Positions 27,880 through 38,000 of a DNA stretch of 64,000 nucleotides are shown here, in pieces. Below the pieces are notes generated by a model. The model did not search any database, was not told where the DNA came from, and was given only the letters and a program-made list of their open reading frames with translations. Numbering within the stretch: position 1 is the first letter of the stretch; each line of letters opens with the position of its first letter. The stretch covers positions 327,636 to 391,635 of the forward strand of contig NZ_BNAO01000002.1 in assembly GCF_014653435.1 (NCBI RefSeq). Reading direction: 5' to 3'. Source of the stretch: Alishewanella longhuensis. GTDB taxonomy: Bacteria; Pseudomonadota; Gammaproteobacteria; Enterobacterales; Alteromonadaceae. The translations under genes were made by a program, and so were the position numbers.

Positions 27880-28947
27880 CTGGCGCTTTATCGCTGACGG
27901 TAAAGCTGGTAACGCCGATTTAGGTAGTAGAAAAGTCGCCATACTAAATAAATCGGTAAAAATCCGATTTTTTTCAGTCGTGCGCTTTAAATAATCATGA
28001 CCAGAAGAGCCGCCAGTACCAATTTTACTGCCTAACATACGCTGAACCATCATGGCATGCTTATAACGCCAAATCGTTAACTGTTCATCCACTTCGGTCA
28101 GGCAAGTCAGCAGTTGAAAAGGTAAGTTAAACATTGGTTCTTCTTGGTATAAGTTGATAAACAAAGCAGATAACATCGCTTTTTGACTTAACCTGAAAGT
28201 CCCTTGCTGTTGTAACGCCTGATACTTACTTTCATCCAGCAGAGCCGCAAATTTTTCATAGGTACGGCCAATCTCATTTAATTGCATGTCGCGTTCATGT
28301 TCAGCTATTTGCTCAATTTGTTCGACTATCGCTTTATCACGCGCCAACATAGTATTAGTCGCCTGCTGATACATTTGCCAAAAACTAAAATCATTAAATT
28401 GTAAAAATGGCATCCGCTCCAGCCATTTCTCGACCCGCTCAAACAAACTGGGCTCTTGCTCCAGCGCTTGTAAAAACTCGCGATCAGGCTGATTTAAACG
28501 GCTATAAAAAGAATTTTTATCAAAATCGATGCGGTATTCGCTTTTTAAACCCAAACCAATTTCCAGCATCTTAAACTGGATACTCTGAAAGCCTGAGGCT
28601 GGTACCAAATAATCGCGAAACGCCATAAAGTCTTGCGGTGTCATCGTCTCCAAAACAGCTATCTGCTGGTTTAGCAGTTGCTGAATACTAATAATGCGCT
28701 TTAATTTATGAACGATACCTGTCAGTTGCTCATCTTTTACTTCAGCGCCAGCAAACACTGCCATCACGGCTTTTAATTCATGTAATATTTGCTTAAACCA
28801 AAGCTCGTAAACCTGATGCACAATAATAAATAACGTTTCATCATGGGCTTCCACGCCGTAGCGGGCACTTTCAGGTGCCTGTGCTGTCAGAACTTTGTCT
28901 AGCTGCAGGTAATCGCCATAATAACAAGGTGTCGTATTTTTTTGCAT
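27850..28947 (-). CDS. kynA: Tryptophan 2,3-dioxygenase
   Basis: A 365-residue haem enzyme that opens the indole ring of L-tryptophan to N-formylkynurenine, the first step of the kynurenine pathway. I choose the ATG at 28947 (MQKNTTPCYYGDYL) over a TTG at 28986 by family fit. The distal histidine motif FIIVHQVYELWFKQ is near 45-58. The haem-ligand region WRYKHAMMVQRMLG with GTGGSSG is near 310-335. The length is closer to the long forms than to the roughly 290-residue Xanthomonas enzyme. No other kynurenine genes are in the window. Confidence 0.95.
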   Translation of the reverse strand: MQKNTTPCYYGDYLQLDKVLTAQAPESARYGVEAHDETLFIIVHQVYELWFKQILHELKAVMAVFAGAEVKDEQLTGIVHKLKRIISIQQLLNQQIAVLETMTPQDFMAFRDYLVPASGFQSIQFKMLEIGLGLKSEYRIDFDKNSFYSRLNQPDREFLQALEQEPSLFERVEKWLERMPFLQFNDFSFWQMYQQATNTMLARDKAIVEQIEQIAEHERDMQLNEIGRTYEKFAALLDESKYQALQQQGTFRLSQKAMLSALFINLYQEEPMFNLPFQLLTCLTEVDEQLTIWRYKHAMMVQRMLGSKIGTGGSSGHDYLKRTTEKNRIFTDLFSMATFLLPKSALPALPSAIKRQLGFYFSPQA

Positions 28948-29074
28948 TGTGAGGACCCGTTGAGTTGTTTGGCAGCATTGTAACAAGGCTAACTACTAAC
29001 TCAATCTTTCAGTGGTCTTTTCTGTCGAAGCTGATTATGCTTATACTTAAACAACGTTAATGGTGAGAGTACTA

Positions 29075-29332
29075 ATGAAACTGGACGATGACATTCATAA
29101 TTACTATGAAAAATTGGTATTAGAGCATATTGCAGAGCTTGGCATTGATCAGCAAAAAGATAGCGAGTATCTGGCCGATTTATGTTGTATATCACTTAAT
29201 TTACTGCCGCCACGCTACATTCGCTACGAAGTAGATATGGCGTTTTATTTACCGCAATCTGAGCGGTTTGAAATGACGCTTAAGGTAAAAGAAGCAGTGG
29301 CACGAGCAAGTAGCTTTTTGGAAAATCAATAA
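29075..29332 (+). CDS. ComFB-family protein
   Basis: An 85-residue protein of the late-competence ComFB family, recognised by the central motif DLCCISLNLLPPRYIRYEVD. I choose the ATG at 29075 because GTGAGAG precedes it; an in-frame ATG at 29060 is less well placed. ComFB-family proteins in cyanobacteria have been reported as cyclic-dinucleotide receptors, so a c-di-GMP link is possible, but the binding residues are not verified here. Divergent from kynA and convergent with the 4.5S RNA gene. Confidence 0.82.
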   Translation: MKLDDDIHNYYEKLVLEHIAELGIDQQKDSEYLADLCCISLNLLPPRYIRYEVDMAFYLPQSERFEMTLKVKEAVARASSFLENQ

Positions 29333-29344
29333 GCGGAGTTTTGG

Positions 29345-29457
29345 GTGGCAATCCCACCAGCCACATCCCGGCACATACGTCATAAACTGTGGCTGCTTCC
29401 TTCCGGACCTGACCAGGTTCGCCTACTAGTATTGCGAGAGGACCAATGGGACTACCA
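29345..29457 (-). ncRNA. ffs: 4.5S RNA of the signal recognition particle
   Basis: The minus strand contains the conserved SRP tetraloop domain (CAGGTCCGGAAGGAAGCAGCC) and the GUGCCGGGAUGU segment of bacterial 4.5S RNA. The ends GGTAGTCCCA and TGGGATTGCC pair over ten positions with three wobble pairs, giving a molecule of about 113 nt, close to the 114 nt of E. coli. It binds Ffh and directs nascent membrane proteins to FtsY. Exact ends are estimated from the pairing. Confidence 0.95.
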
Positions 29458-29481
29458 TTGTAACCAATTAAGGCAGCGCGC

Positions 29482-29510
29482 ATTATCCGTAAAAGCGCTG
29501 CCTGTTGCAA
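29482..29510 (-). promoter_or_regulatory. Promoter of the 4.5S RNA gene
   Basis: On the minus strand TTGCAA (29510-29505), a 17-base spacer and GATAAT (29487-29482) are followed by a GCGCGCTGCC discriminator typical of stringently controlled stable-RNA promoters. The start would leave a leader of about 18-20 bases, consistent with RNase P maturation as known for E. coli 4.5S RNA. Confidence 0.8.
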
Positions 29511-29556
29511 GCGCTATCCCACTCAATAACACTTCACTGCTGATAAAATCAACAGC

Positions 29557-30429
29557 TTAGTTACCTAAAGCTTGCTGATAAGTCGCCAATAAAGCTTTGA
29601 AACGTTGCTGTTGCTCAGGTGACAGTCGTAGTACTTGTTTTTGTGCCTCAGGTAAGCCTTCTAAGCGCTCGTCTGCATAGGTGTACATTACCGACGGACG
29701 GATTAACTCTGCGTTTGTGGGAGCGGAGGGCGTTGCTAATAATAATGCAATAGCTTGCCGTAAACGCTGATCAAAAGTCAATTCCGGGTAGCCCAATTCA
29801 GCAAAGGCCTCTTCTAATAGCGGTTGATAACGTTGCTTTAACGCTAATAATTGCCGAGCTGGCACGCTTTCTAACAATTGAATGTACGGCTCATAGCGCT
29901 GTGAATTGCTGCCAGCCATTTTAAAGCGGTTTTGTGCTATCTCTTCCACCTGATAACCACTGGCAGGCTTCACCAAGACAGGCTGCCCAGCAACTAGCTG
30001 GCCTTGTGCCACATTGTCAACGGTGACGACAAAATGCCTGATCATCTCTTCGCGATTAAAGAGCGCGGCAAGCCCTGCTTTCCAATTTAACGCCAGCAAA
30101 TCGGTACTAAGCGCCGAGTCGGATTCATTTAGTGCAGGCAGCGGCGGCAAAGCAGGTGCAGATTTCTCCAAAACAACAGGCTCAGATTCGGTGATGACTT
30201 GTGCAGATTCAACATTAGGAGTTTCAAGCTCAGGTACTTCTGGCGACGCTACAGCCTCAGGAGCCGCCTCTGGCACGGGTAATTGCACAATTTGCGGTAA
30301 TGGCGCTGGTGCAACCTGCTCCTTGTCACCACTAAAAAGCAACCAAAATGCCACAATAATAACCACAATAACACCGGCTAACCCGGCATAATAAACGGCC
30401 TGACCACTACCTGAACTTTGCTCTGACAT
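29557..30429 (-). CDS. DUF3014 domain-containing membrane-anchored protein
   Basis: A 290-residue protein. An N-terminal transmembrane helix (about 12-32) is followed by a proline-, glutamate- and alanine-rich linker (about 38-95). The DUF3014 domain then begins at LPALNESDSAL. The domain includes RHFVVTVDNVAQGQLV and ends with a helical segment (LSPEQQQRFKALLATYQQAL). It is probably anchored in the inner membrane with most of the chain in the periplasm. No function is established for the family. AGGTGAAG lies before the ATG. The 4.5S RNA gene follows about 100 bases downstream with its own promoter. Confidence 0.85.
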   Translation of the reverse strand: MSEQSSGSGQAVYYAGLAGVIVVIIVAFWLLFSGDKEQVAPAPLPQIVQLPVPEAAPEAVASPEVPELETPNVESAQVITESEPVVLEKSAPALPPLPALNESDSALSTDLLALNWKAGLAALFNREEMIRHFVVTVDNVAQGQLVAGQPVLVKPASGYQVEEIAQNRFKMAGSNSQRYEPYIQLLESVPARQLLALKQRYQPLLEEAFAELGYPELTFDQRLRQAIALLLATPSAPTNAELIRPSVMYTYADERLEGLPEAQKQVLRLSPEQQQRFKALLATYQQALGN

Positions 30430-30555
30430 CGCACTTCACCTATCCTATCGGAAAAACTTGCCTATTAGGGCACTCAGCATTGCATTAATTCGAAATATCA
30501 GCAATATACTATCTGAAGAGCGATAAATTTAGAAAAAGTTCAGTTAAGGATCTTA

Positions 30556-31704
30556 ATGCCAAAAACAGCCGTAGCGACAACAGGAAAAACCGCACTACTG
30601 CTCACAGGGGGCGGAGCACGAGCCGCGTATCAGATCGGGGTATTAAAAGCTATTGCCACCCAGTACCCCCGTAATAGTCCCTTACCATTCCAAATTATTT
30701 GCGGCACCTCTGCCGGCGCAATTAATGGCGCCGGCCTCGCATGTTATGCCTCATGCTTTCATCTTGGCGTAAAAAAAATAGAGTCCGTCTGGCGAAACTT
30801 CCACACTAACCAGGTGTACTATTCTGATTACCCCCGCTTATTACGGCATCTCTTTAGAAGTGTTTACAGCGCCTTTCAGGCAGATTACGCTAATAAAAAA
30901 CCAGTAAGCCTGTTAGATAGCAAGCCCCTAAAACAACTATTAACCCGCATTCTCGATTTACAACGTATCGACCGGAATATAATGCGTGGTTATCTATCAA
31001 GCTTTTCAGTCACTGCGTCCTGCTATAACGATGGAGATTCAATTAGCTTTTTCCAGTCAGAGAGCGCTAACGAATGGCGTAGAGCAAGACGTTGTGGCCA
31101 GAAAACGCTACTCGGTATCCACCATCTTATGGCCTCTGCTGCAATTCCACTACTATTTCCATCAGTGCGCATTCACCAACATTATTATGGTGATGGCTCC
31201 GTTAATCAGTTAGCCCCTCTGAGCGCGCCAATTCATTTGGGGGCCGATAAAATTCTGATTGTCGGAGTAGACGACCCCAGGCCGACAGAACTGAAGCCAC
31301 GACAATTGCATCACCCAGATTTGGCAACAGTGGCAGGCCATTTGCTCGATACCGTCTTTACTGACACCCTAAATTCTGATTTAGAACGTATGAAACGGGT
31401 TAATAAAACGGTCGAAGTGTTACAGCAGCATAATATTGCAACAGAATTGAAACCGGTCCAAAGCCTACTGATTAATCCCAGCCAAAACTTCAACCAACTG
31501 GCCAGTGAAAATTTCTTATGTTTTCCGTTAGCTATACGTACGCTTCTGAGGATGGTTGGTATTAGTCAGCATTCTGACTCTAGTTTAGTAAGTTACCTTC
31601 TCTTTGAACAAAAATATACACGCCGACTCATCGATTTGGGCTATCAGGATGGTATTCACCAGTTGGACGCTATCATGCAATTTCTTGCCGTTGCTAAGGA
31701 ATAA
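30556..31704 (+). CDS. Patatin-like phospholipase
   Basis: A 382-residue lipid acyl hydrolase. The oxyanion-hole loop GGGARAAYQIG is near 18-28, the nucleophile elbow GTSAG is near 50-54, and the catalytic aspartate lies in GDGSVNQLAP. All elements of the Ser-Asp dyad are intact. There is no signal peptide, so it acts in the cytosol or at the inner membrane unless secreted by another route. AAGGA precedes the ATG. Divergent from the DUF3014 gene; substrate unknown. Confidence 0.92.
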   Translation: MPKTAVATTGKTALLLTGGGARAAYQIGVLKAIATQYPRNSPLPFQIICGTSAGAINGAGLACYASCFHLGVKKIESVWRNFHTNQVYYSDYPRLLRHLFRSVYSAFQADYANKKPVSLLDSKPLKQLLTRILDLQRIDRNIMRGYLSSFSVTASCYNDGDSISFFQSESANEWRRARRCGQKTLLGIHHLMASAAIPLLFPSVRIHQHYYGDGSVNQLAPLSAPIHLGADKILIVGVDDPRPTELKPRQLHHPDLATVAGHLLDTVFTDTLNSDLERMKRVNKTVEVLQQHNIATELKPVQSLLINPSQNFNQLASENFLCFPLAIRTLLRMVGISQHSDSSLVSYLLFEQKYTRRLIDLGYQDGIHQLDAIMQFLAVAKE

Positions 31705-31819
31705 TACTGTCAAAAAAACGTCCAAGCTCAAGATTGTCACAATAAAAACAATACATTAAATAAGTGGCCCACCAATTGCATATTAAATATCAGAGTAACT
31801 TACTAAATGTGGTGTTGAT

Positions 31820-32761
31820 ATGTGGCAGGAACAGGGCAACTTAACAAACGCTTTCGGTGACCTAACTTTTGGCAGCAGTTGGCAGGACACACCAGACTGT
31901 AGCGAGAATAGTCTGGTTAGTCAGTTGCAAACGACCTTGGACCTGCAGCAGCAGCTTGATATCTTTTCCATGAGTGCTGGGCGTGCCTTAACATTAAATG
32001 GCCTCACCCTAAAAACTGCCCTTGGGGAGTTTCAAGCTACAGGTTCTAAAGCGGGTGAGTACCAGCATAAAACCAGCTTGAGTTTAGATCAGCAGGTACT
32101 AGCTGAACTTAGCTATGAGTCACAATACCCATTTACACCTTTAGTCCAACAACAATTACTGATTTTAGAGTCAGAGTGGTTGTTTTCACTACGCAACGCC
32201 TTAGTAGTCAGTCGCTTACAACAAATGGCACTCAAAGATCCGTTAACCACTCTGGGCAATAGACGGTTTTTTGACGATAGCTTTGCCAAAGCAGTGCAAT
32301 TAGCCAAACGGCATCAATCACCTTTTGCTTTATTACTGTTAGATTTAGATAATTTTAAGCAAGTTAACGATATCGAAGGGCATAGTATTGGCGATGATGT
32401 CTTACTAAAAGTTGCCGATTGTATGCGTGAAACGCTACGGGTAACCGATAGCCTATTTCGCTTTGGTGGTGACGAATTTGCGGTACTTTTAACAGATACT
32501 GATGCAGAGCATGCAGAACGTGTTGCCGAACGTTTGCTTAGTGCTATAAAGTCAGAATCATTTTTAGTTAAATTAGGGGTTGGTTGCAGTATCGGTCTGG
32601 CAAGATTATCACATGAACAGCAGCCAAGAGATTTATTTCATTTAGCTGATGAAGCACTATATCAGGCCAAGTCTTCAGGTAAGGGTAAGGTGCGGCATAG
32701 CCAAGTTAGTCGTGCAAATTTAACGGATAAACTAACTCATCCGATGCGGGTTGCCAGTTAA
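31820..32761 (+). CDS. GGDEF diguanylate cyclase
   Basis: A 313-residue protein with an N-terminal domain of about 130 residues that I do not recognise and a C-terminal GGDEF domain. The active site GGDEF is at 216-220, with the inhibitory-site motif RVTD at 207-210. No membrane helix is seen, so it is a cytosolic cyclase. A weak ribosome site leaves the start slightly uncertain. Its last 56 bases overlap the 3' end of tilS on the other strand. Confidence 0.9.
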   Translation: MWQEQGNLTNAFGDLTFGSSWQDTPDCSENSLVSQLQTTLDLQQQLDIFSMSAGRALTLNGLTLKTALGEFQATGSKAGEYQHKTSLSLDQQVLAELSYESQYPFTPLVQQQLLILESEWLFSLRNALVVSRLQQMALKDPLTTLGNRRFFDDSFAKAVQLAKRHQSPFALLLLDLDNFKQVNDIEGHSIGDDVLLKVADCMRETLRVTDSLFRFGGDEFAVLLTDTDAEHAERVAERLLSAIKSESFLVKLGVGCSIGLARLSHEQQPRDLFHLADEALYQAKSSGKGKVRHSQVSRANLTDKLTHPMRVAS

Positions 32762-34058
32762 GCCATACAGTCGCTTGGGCTGATTTAAAAACACTCGCAT
32801 AACCAGCCACGAGTTGCAGTTCACCAGAGTGAAATAATAAAGGCACTCTAGTGCGTTGCCAGGGTGGTACTTGCCAGAGTTTAAACCATTGTTTAAGCGG
32901 TTTACCTGGTCGGCCTGCAGGTTTAAACACGCTACTCAGCAAACCAAAAGCCAGGTTAAACGCTGTTGCGCTGCCCGCCACCGGCAAACTATGTGCAGTA
33001 GGCTCTTTATCCCAGGTAAAATAACCCAGACCATTAGCCAATTGCAGGTTCTCTCCTACGTTTAACTTCAGGTTCTCATCATTTAATATTTCTGGTCGCT
33101 CAGCCAAGCAATACAACCAATGTTGATAACGGCGGATCTGCAGTTTGCCTAGTTGTAATTGCGGCATCGCATCTTGTCTAGCATTTATGACTTGTTGCTT
33201 TAAGGTTGTAAGCCACTGCGTCTCGGGATTTAAGCCTGCCAAACCTAACCAACTGCGCAATACCAAATCTTGCTGTAAGGGATGGAATTGATGTAATTGC
33301 TGTAAGTTCAACCGGTTATTAAACAGGCATTGTTTTAGCGCTTGCTTAGTATAAAAGTCGGCTAATTCTGCTGTATTTTGTAAGTGCTGCAGACTACGGC
33401 TAACGGTTTGCAGCAACGCAGGCCAACGTTGTTTTAAAATAGGTGTTACCTGCTCTCTTAAAAAATTCCGATCAAAGTCAATATTTTGATTGCTGTCATC
33501 GTCAATCCATGCGAGTTGCACAGAGTGTGCATAATCATGGAGTTGCTGTCGGCTAATAGCAAGTAATGGACGCACTAGCTTACCGGCAGCAAAGGCTCGT
33601 ACCGCGGGCATGGCCGACAATCCCGTTACGCCAGCCCCACGCTTTAACGCCAACAACACGGTTTCTAGCTGATCGTCAGCATGATGGGCGGTTAATAACA
33701 GGGTGTTTGACGTAGATATAAAATCTGCCAACGCTTCATAGCGGGCTGTCCGGGCTTGCTGCTCAATATTACCTGGCTTTGTTAGCTGAACATAACGGAT
33801 GTTAAAATCCACTTGCCGCCGCTGGCACTGCTCCTGACAAAAAGCGGCCCAGCTATCAGCTTTAACATTTAAACCATGGTGAACATGTACTGCACTAAAG
33901 GGGATAGCCATTTGTTGGCAAAGCGGGGCTAACAGATGAAGCAATACTTGCGAGTCCAGGCCGCCGCTATAGGCTAACACCAGCCTGAGCTCTGCGGGCG
34001 GGTGTTGTTGCAGCTGCTGCAGCAACGCAGCCTTGATATGCTGCTGTAGATTTAACAT
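32706..34058 (-). CDS. tilS: tRNA(Ile)-lysidine synthase
   Basis: A 450-residue N-type ATP pyrophosphatase that converts C34 of the CAU anticodon of a tRNA-Ile to lysidine, essential for reading AUA. The PP-loop AYSGGLDSQVLL lies near 28-39, with the HHADDQLETVLLALKRG motif about 100 residues on. The TilS substrate-binding and C-terminal domains follow. It lies 67 bp downstream of accA, an E. coli-like neighbourhood without the intervening ldcC. Its 3' end overlaps the convergent diguanylate cyclase gene. Confidence 0.97.
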   Translation of the reverse strand: MLNLQQHIKAALLQQLQQHPPAELRLVLAYSGGLDSQVLLHLLAPLCQQMAIPFSAVHVHHGLNVKADSWAAFCQEQCQRRQVDFNIRYVQLTKPGNIEQQARTARYEALADFISTSNTLLLTAHHADDQLETVLLALKRGAGVTGLSAMPAVRAFAAGKLVRPLLAISRQQLHDYAHSVQLAWIDDDSNQNIDFDRNFLREQVTPILKQRWPALLQTVSRSLQHLQNTAELADFYTKQALKQCLFNNRLNLQQLHQFHPLQQDLVLRSWLGLAGLNPETQWLTTLKQQVINARQDAMPQLQLGKLQIRRYQHWLYCLAERPEILNDENLKLNVGENLQLANGLGYFTWDKEPTAHSLPVAGSATAFNLAFGLLSSVFKPAGRPGKPLKQWFKLWQVPPWQRTRVPLLFHSGELQLVAGYASVFKSAQATVWLNWQPASDELVYPLNLHD

Positions 34059-34074
34059 TCTGCGTTAGCTTTAG

Positions 34075-34117
34075 CCTGGTTTATTACCAGGTTACCTTGG
34101 TTCTGACCAAAGTAACC
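34075..34117 (-). terminator. Two adjoining hairpins between accA and tilS
   Basis: GGTTAC (34090-34095) pairs with GTAACC (34112-34117), extended by an inner TTGGT/ACCAA. CCTGGT (34075-34080) pairs with ACCAGG (34086-34091). The two hairpins share two bases, so they cannot both be complete. No T-run follows. They may attenuate transcription from accA into tilS. Confidence 0.45.
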
Positions 34118-34125
34118 GGCAAGCG

Positions 34126-35082
34126 TTAACAATAACCGTAAGACATTAAACGCTTATAGCGTCTGTCCAGCAATTCAGGAATACTGAGCTTTTGTAGTTT
34201 TTCCAAATCACGCAATAAAGCAGTTTTCAGTGAGCTGGCCATCTGCTCCGGTGCGCGGTGCGCACCGCCGAGTGGCTCGCTAATCACTTCATCAATCAAT
34301 TTTAGCTCTTTTAAACGCTCAGCCGTAATCCCCATAGCATCCGCAGCCAATGGCGCTTTTTCAGCGCTCTTCCATAAAATAGAGGCACAGCCTTCCGGTG
34401 AAATAACCGAATAGGTACTGTATTGCAGCATATTCACTTTATCGCCAACACCGATAGCTAAAGCGCCACCAGAACCGCCTTCGCCAACCACAGTGCAGAT
34501 CACTGGGACTTTTAAACCGGCCATCACTTTTAGATTGCGGGCGATGGCTTCAGACTGACCACGCTCCTCTGCACCTATACCTGGGTAAGCCCCAGGAGTA
34601 TCAATAAAGGTAATAATAGGCAATTTAAAACGCTCGGCCATTTCCATCAGACGTAAGGCTTTGCGGTATCCCTCTGGTCGCGGCATACCGAAATTACGGC
34701 GAATTTTCTCTTTAGTATCGCGCCCTTTCTGATGCCCAATTACCATCACAGCCTGCTCACCAATGCGCGCAGTACCGCCAATAATAGCGTTGTCATTGGC
34801 ATAGGCACGATCACCACACAATTCATCGAAGTCGGTGAAGATATTTGCCAGGTAATCTAAGGTATAAGGCCGACGTGGATGACGGGCGATTTGTGCAACC
34901 TGCCAGGCACCCAGCTCTGAAAAGATTTTCTTGGTCAGCGTCAGGCTTTTTTCTTTTAGTTTATTAATTTCTTCTTCTAACCCAAGATCATAATCGCCGT
35001 TGCGACTGACGTTGCGTAACTCGTCTATTTTTGCTTCCAGTTCAGCAATGGGTTGCTCAAACTCTAAATAATTCAGCATCAT
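34126..35082 (-). CDS. accA: Acetyl-CoA carboxylase carboxyltransferase alpha subunit
   Basis: A 318-residue subunit (E. coli 319) that with AccD transfers the carboxyl group from biotin to acetyl-CoA to make malonyl-CoA. It has a helical N-terminus and the carboxyltransferase fold with [20 protein letters not shown] and [15 protein letters not shown] motifs. Two adjacent ATG codons are possible starts. It lies 17 bp after dnaE, as in E. coli, within the large lipid/replication operon region. Confidence 0.98.
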   Translation of the reverse strand: MMLNYLEFEQPIAELEAKIDELRNVSRNGDYDLGLEEEINKLKEKSLTLTKKIFSELGAWQVAQIARHPRRPYTLDYLANIFTDFDELCGDRAYANDNAIIGGTARIGEQAVMVIGHQKGRDTKEKIRRNFGMPRPEGYRKALRLMEMAERFKLPIITFIDTPGAYPGIGAEERGQSEAIARNLKVMAGLKVPVICTVVGEGGSGGALAIGVGDKVNMLQYSTYSVISPEGCASILWKSAEKAPLAADAMGITAERLKELKLIDEVISEPLGGAHRAPEQMASSLKTALLRDLEKLQKLSIPELLDRRYKRLMSYGYC

Positions 35083-35099
35083 CGACTATCATTACCTAA

Positions 35100-38000
35100 T
35101 TAATTAAATTCCAATTCTATTGTCGCAATTTGCTTTAACTGATGCAACAAAGCGTCTGCGGGGGTTACCCACCAATCTGTACCGAACTGCAGTCTAACCT
35201 GCCCTTCTTCTCGCTGGTACCAAAGATGTACCGGGACAGTGCCAGCTTTGTAATCATTTAGCACCAACGCTAATTTTTGCAGATAATTCTGATCAATCTG
35301 CGTTGATTGTACCGTGATATTCAGAGATTTCAGCGATTTTTCGCGCATAGCGGTAATTTCGCTGACATCGCGGCCCGACATTGTAAGGCCACCATTAAAA
35401 TCATCAAAGCTGACCTGTCCGCTAACCAACAAAATCCGGTCTTTTTGTAACAAATGCTCGAAGGTTTCCAGCTGTTCTGTGAAAAACCGTACATCCAATC
35501 GTGCTGATTTATCATCCAGGGTGACTATACCCCAGCGCCGACCTTTTTTATTGATCATGATCCTGACGGCGACCACTAAACCAGCAACCTGCACACTTTG
35601 ATCTTTTTTGGTTGGCTGCAAATCCACTAACCGGCAATTCACATAATGTTTAATTTCATCCTGATAGCGATTTATTGGATGACCAGTAAGGTATAAGCCT
35701 AAGGTTTCACGTTCCCCTTCCAACCACATTTCATCTGGCCACAAGGGCACGGTTTTAAAACTCTGGCTAGTGGTCGCTTCATCTTCTCCGCCTAACAGAC
35801 CAAAGAGATCGTCTTGCCCTACCGCTTGTGCCTTGGCGTGTTGCTCCGCCGCTTTCATTGCCTCTTCTAAGCTGGCCATTAAGATCGCACGCAGCGGCCC
35901 AGGGTGCTGCTGTTTACTACGCTCTGGGCCCAGTCTATCCATTGCGCCAGATAAAATAAGCTTTTCCATCACCCGTTTATTCAGGCGTTTTAGGTCTACC
36001 TTAGCACAAAAGTCGAACAAATCATTAAATTCGCCATAATCACGCCGCGCTTCAATAATGGCCTCAATCGGTGCTTCACCCACCCCTTTAATGGCACCGA
36101 TGCCGTAAACAATATGGCCTTGCTCATTCACGGTAAACTTATACTGTCCCGTATTTACATCGGGCGGGATCAAGGTTAGCTTCATCCGCTCACACTCATC
36201 CACCAGCGTCACAATTTTGTCGGTATTGTCCATATCGGCCGACATCACAGCAGCCATAAACTCAGCCGGGAAGTGCGCTTTCATCCAAAGTGTTTGATAA
36301 GACACCAGAGCATAGGCGGCAGAGTGTGATTTATTAAACCCGTAGCCAGCGAATTTTTCTACCAGATCGAAAATTTTAATCGCAAGCTCTGGATCTATGC
36401 CATTTTTAGCGGCACCTTCCTGGAAGGTATCACGCTGCTTAGCCATCTCCTCTGGCTTTTTCTTACCCATAGCCCGACGTAGTAAGTCAGCCCCACCTAA
36501 GGAATAGCCAGACAGTACCTGAGCAATCTGCATAACCTGTTCCTGATACAAAATAATACCGTAGGTCGGTTCCAGAATAGGTTTTAATGAATCATGCTGC
36601 CAGGTTGCGTCTGGATAAGAAATTTCTTCGCGGCCGCGTTTTCGATCGATAAAGTTATCTACCATGCCCGATTGTAGGGGGCCTGGCCGGAATAGCGCCA
36701 CCAGAGCAATCATATCTTCAAAGCAGTCAGGCTGCAGACGGCGGATCAGATCTTTCATACCGCGCGATTCTAGCTGGAATACCGCCGTGGTGTCAGCGCG
36801 CATCAGGACCTGAAAGCTATAGCGGTCATCCAGCGGGATAGTATTAATATCAACCGGGGCCTTGCCTTCCTTTTGCAAGCGGGCATTTGCCATATTTAGC
36901 GCCCATTGCAAGATAGTTAGGGTGCGTAAGCCTAAAAAGTCAAACTTCACTAGGCCGGCGTATTCCACATCGTTCTTATCAAACTGGGTAACCGGGTTTA
37001 AACCATGTTCATCGCAATACAACGGAGAGAAATCGGTAATTTTCGTAGGAGCGATAACCACACCACCGGCGTGCTTACCGGCATTTCGGGTAACCCCTTC
37101 TAACTGCCGCGCCATATCAATCAGATCGCGCACTTCTTCATCTGAATCATACAATTCCGGCAAACGCGGCTCTTCTTTAAAAGCTTGCTCCAGCGTCATA
37201 CCCGGCGTGGGGGGAATGAGTTTTGAAATACGGTCGACAAAGCCATAGGGATGGCCTAGTACCCGACCGACATCGCGAATAACCGCTTTGGCTGCCATAG
37301 TACCAAAGGTGATAATCTGTGATACGGCTTCGCGGCCGTACATATCGGCGACGTGCTCAATCACTTCATCACGGCGATCCATACAAAAGTCGACGTCAAA
37401 GTCAGGCATCGAAACCCGCTCTGGATTTAAAAAGCGCTCAAACAGTAAATCAAATTCTAGTGGGTCTAAATCGGTGATTTTCAGCGCGTAAGCCACTAAC
37501 GAACCGGCCCCTGAACCACGGCCTGGTCCCACAGGGATATCGTTATCTTTGCTCCACTGGATAAATTCCATTACCACCAAAAAGTAGCCTGGAAAACCCA
37601 TCTGGTTGATTACATCCAGCTCTATTTGCAAACGCTCATCGTATGGCGGTCTTTTTTCGGCACGAAGCTGCTCATCTGGGAATAACTGCAATAAACGGTG
37701 TTCTAAACCCTCACGGGACTTTAGTACCAGAAAATCTGCATCAGATAAGCCACCGGTTGGAAAGGCTGGCAAAAAATACTCGCCCAAGCGGATGGTCACA
37801 TTACAGCGTTTGGCAATTTCAACGCTATTTTCCAGTGCTTCAGGTATGTCTGCAAACAACTGCTGCATTTCTTCACTGGTTCGAAGATATTGTTGCTCGG
37901 AGTAGTTTTTCGGCCGCCGTTTATCATCCAAGGTAAAACCATCATGGATTGCCACGCGAATCTCATGCGCCGGAAAATCACTGGCTTTTAAAAAGACCAC

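Noticed and set aside
29280-29560. Open frames on both strands across the 4.5S RNA gene
   Set aside because: The sequence is a clear SRP RNA; the frames overlap its conserved core and show no family or ribosome site.
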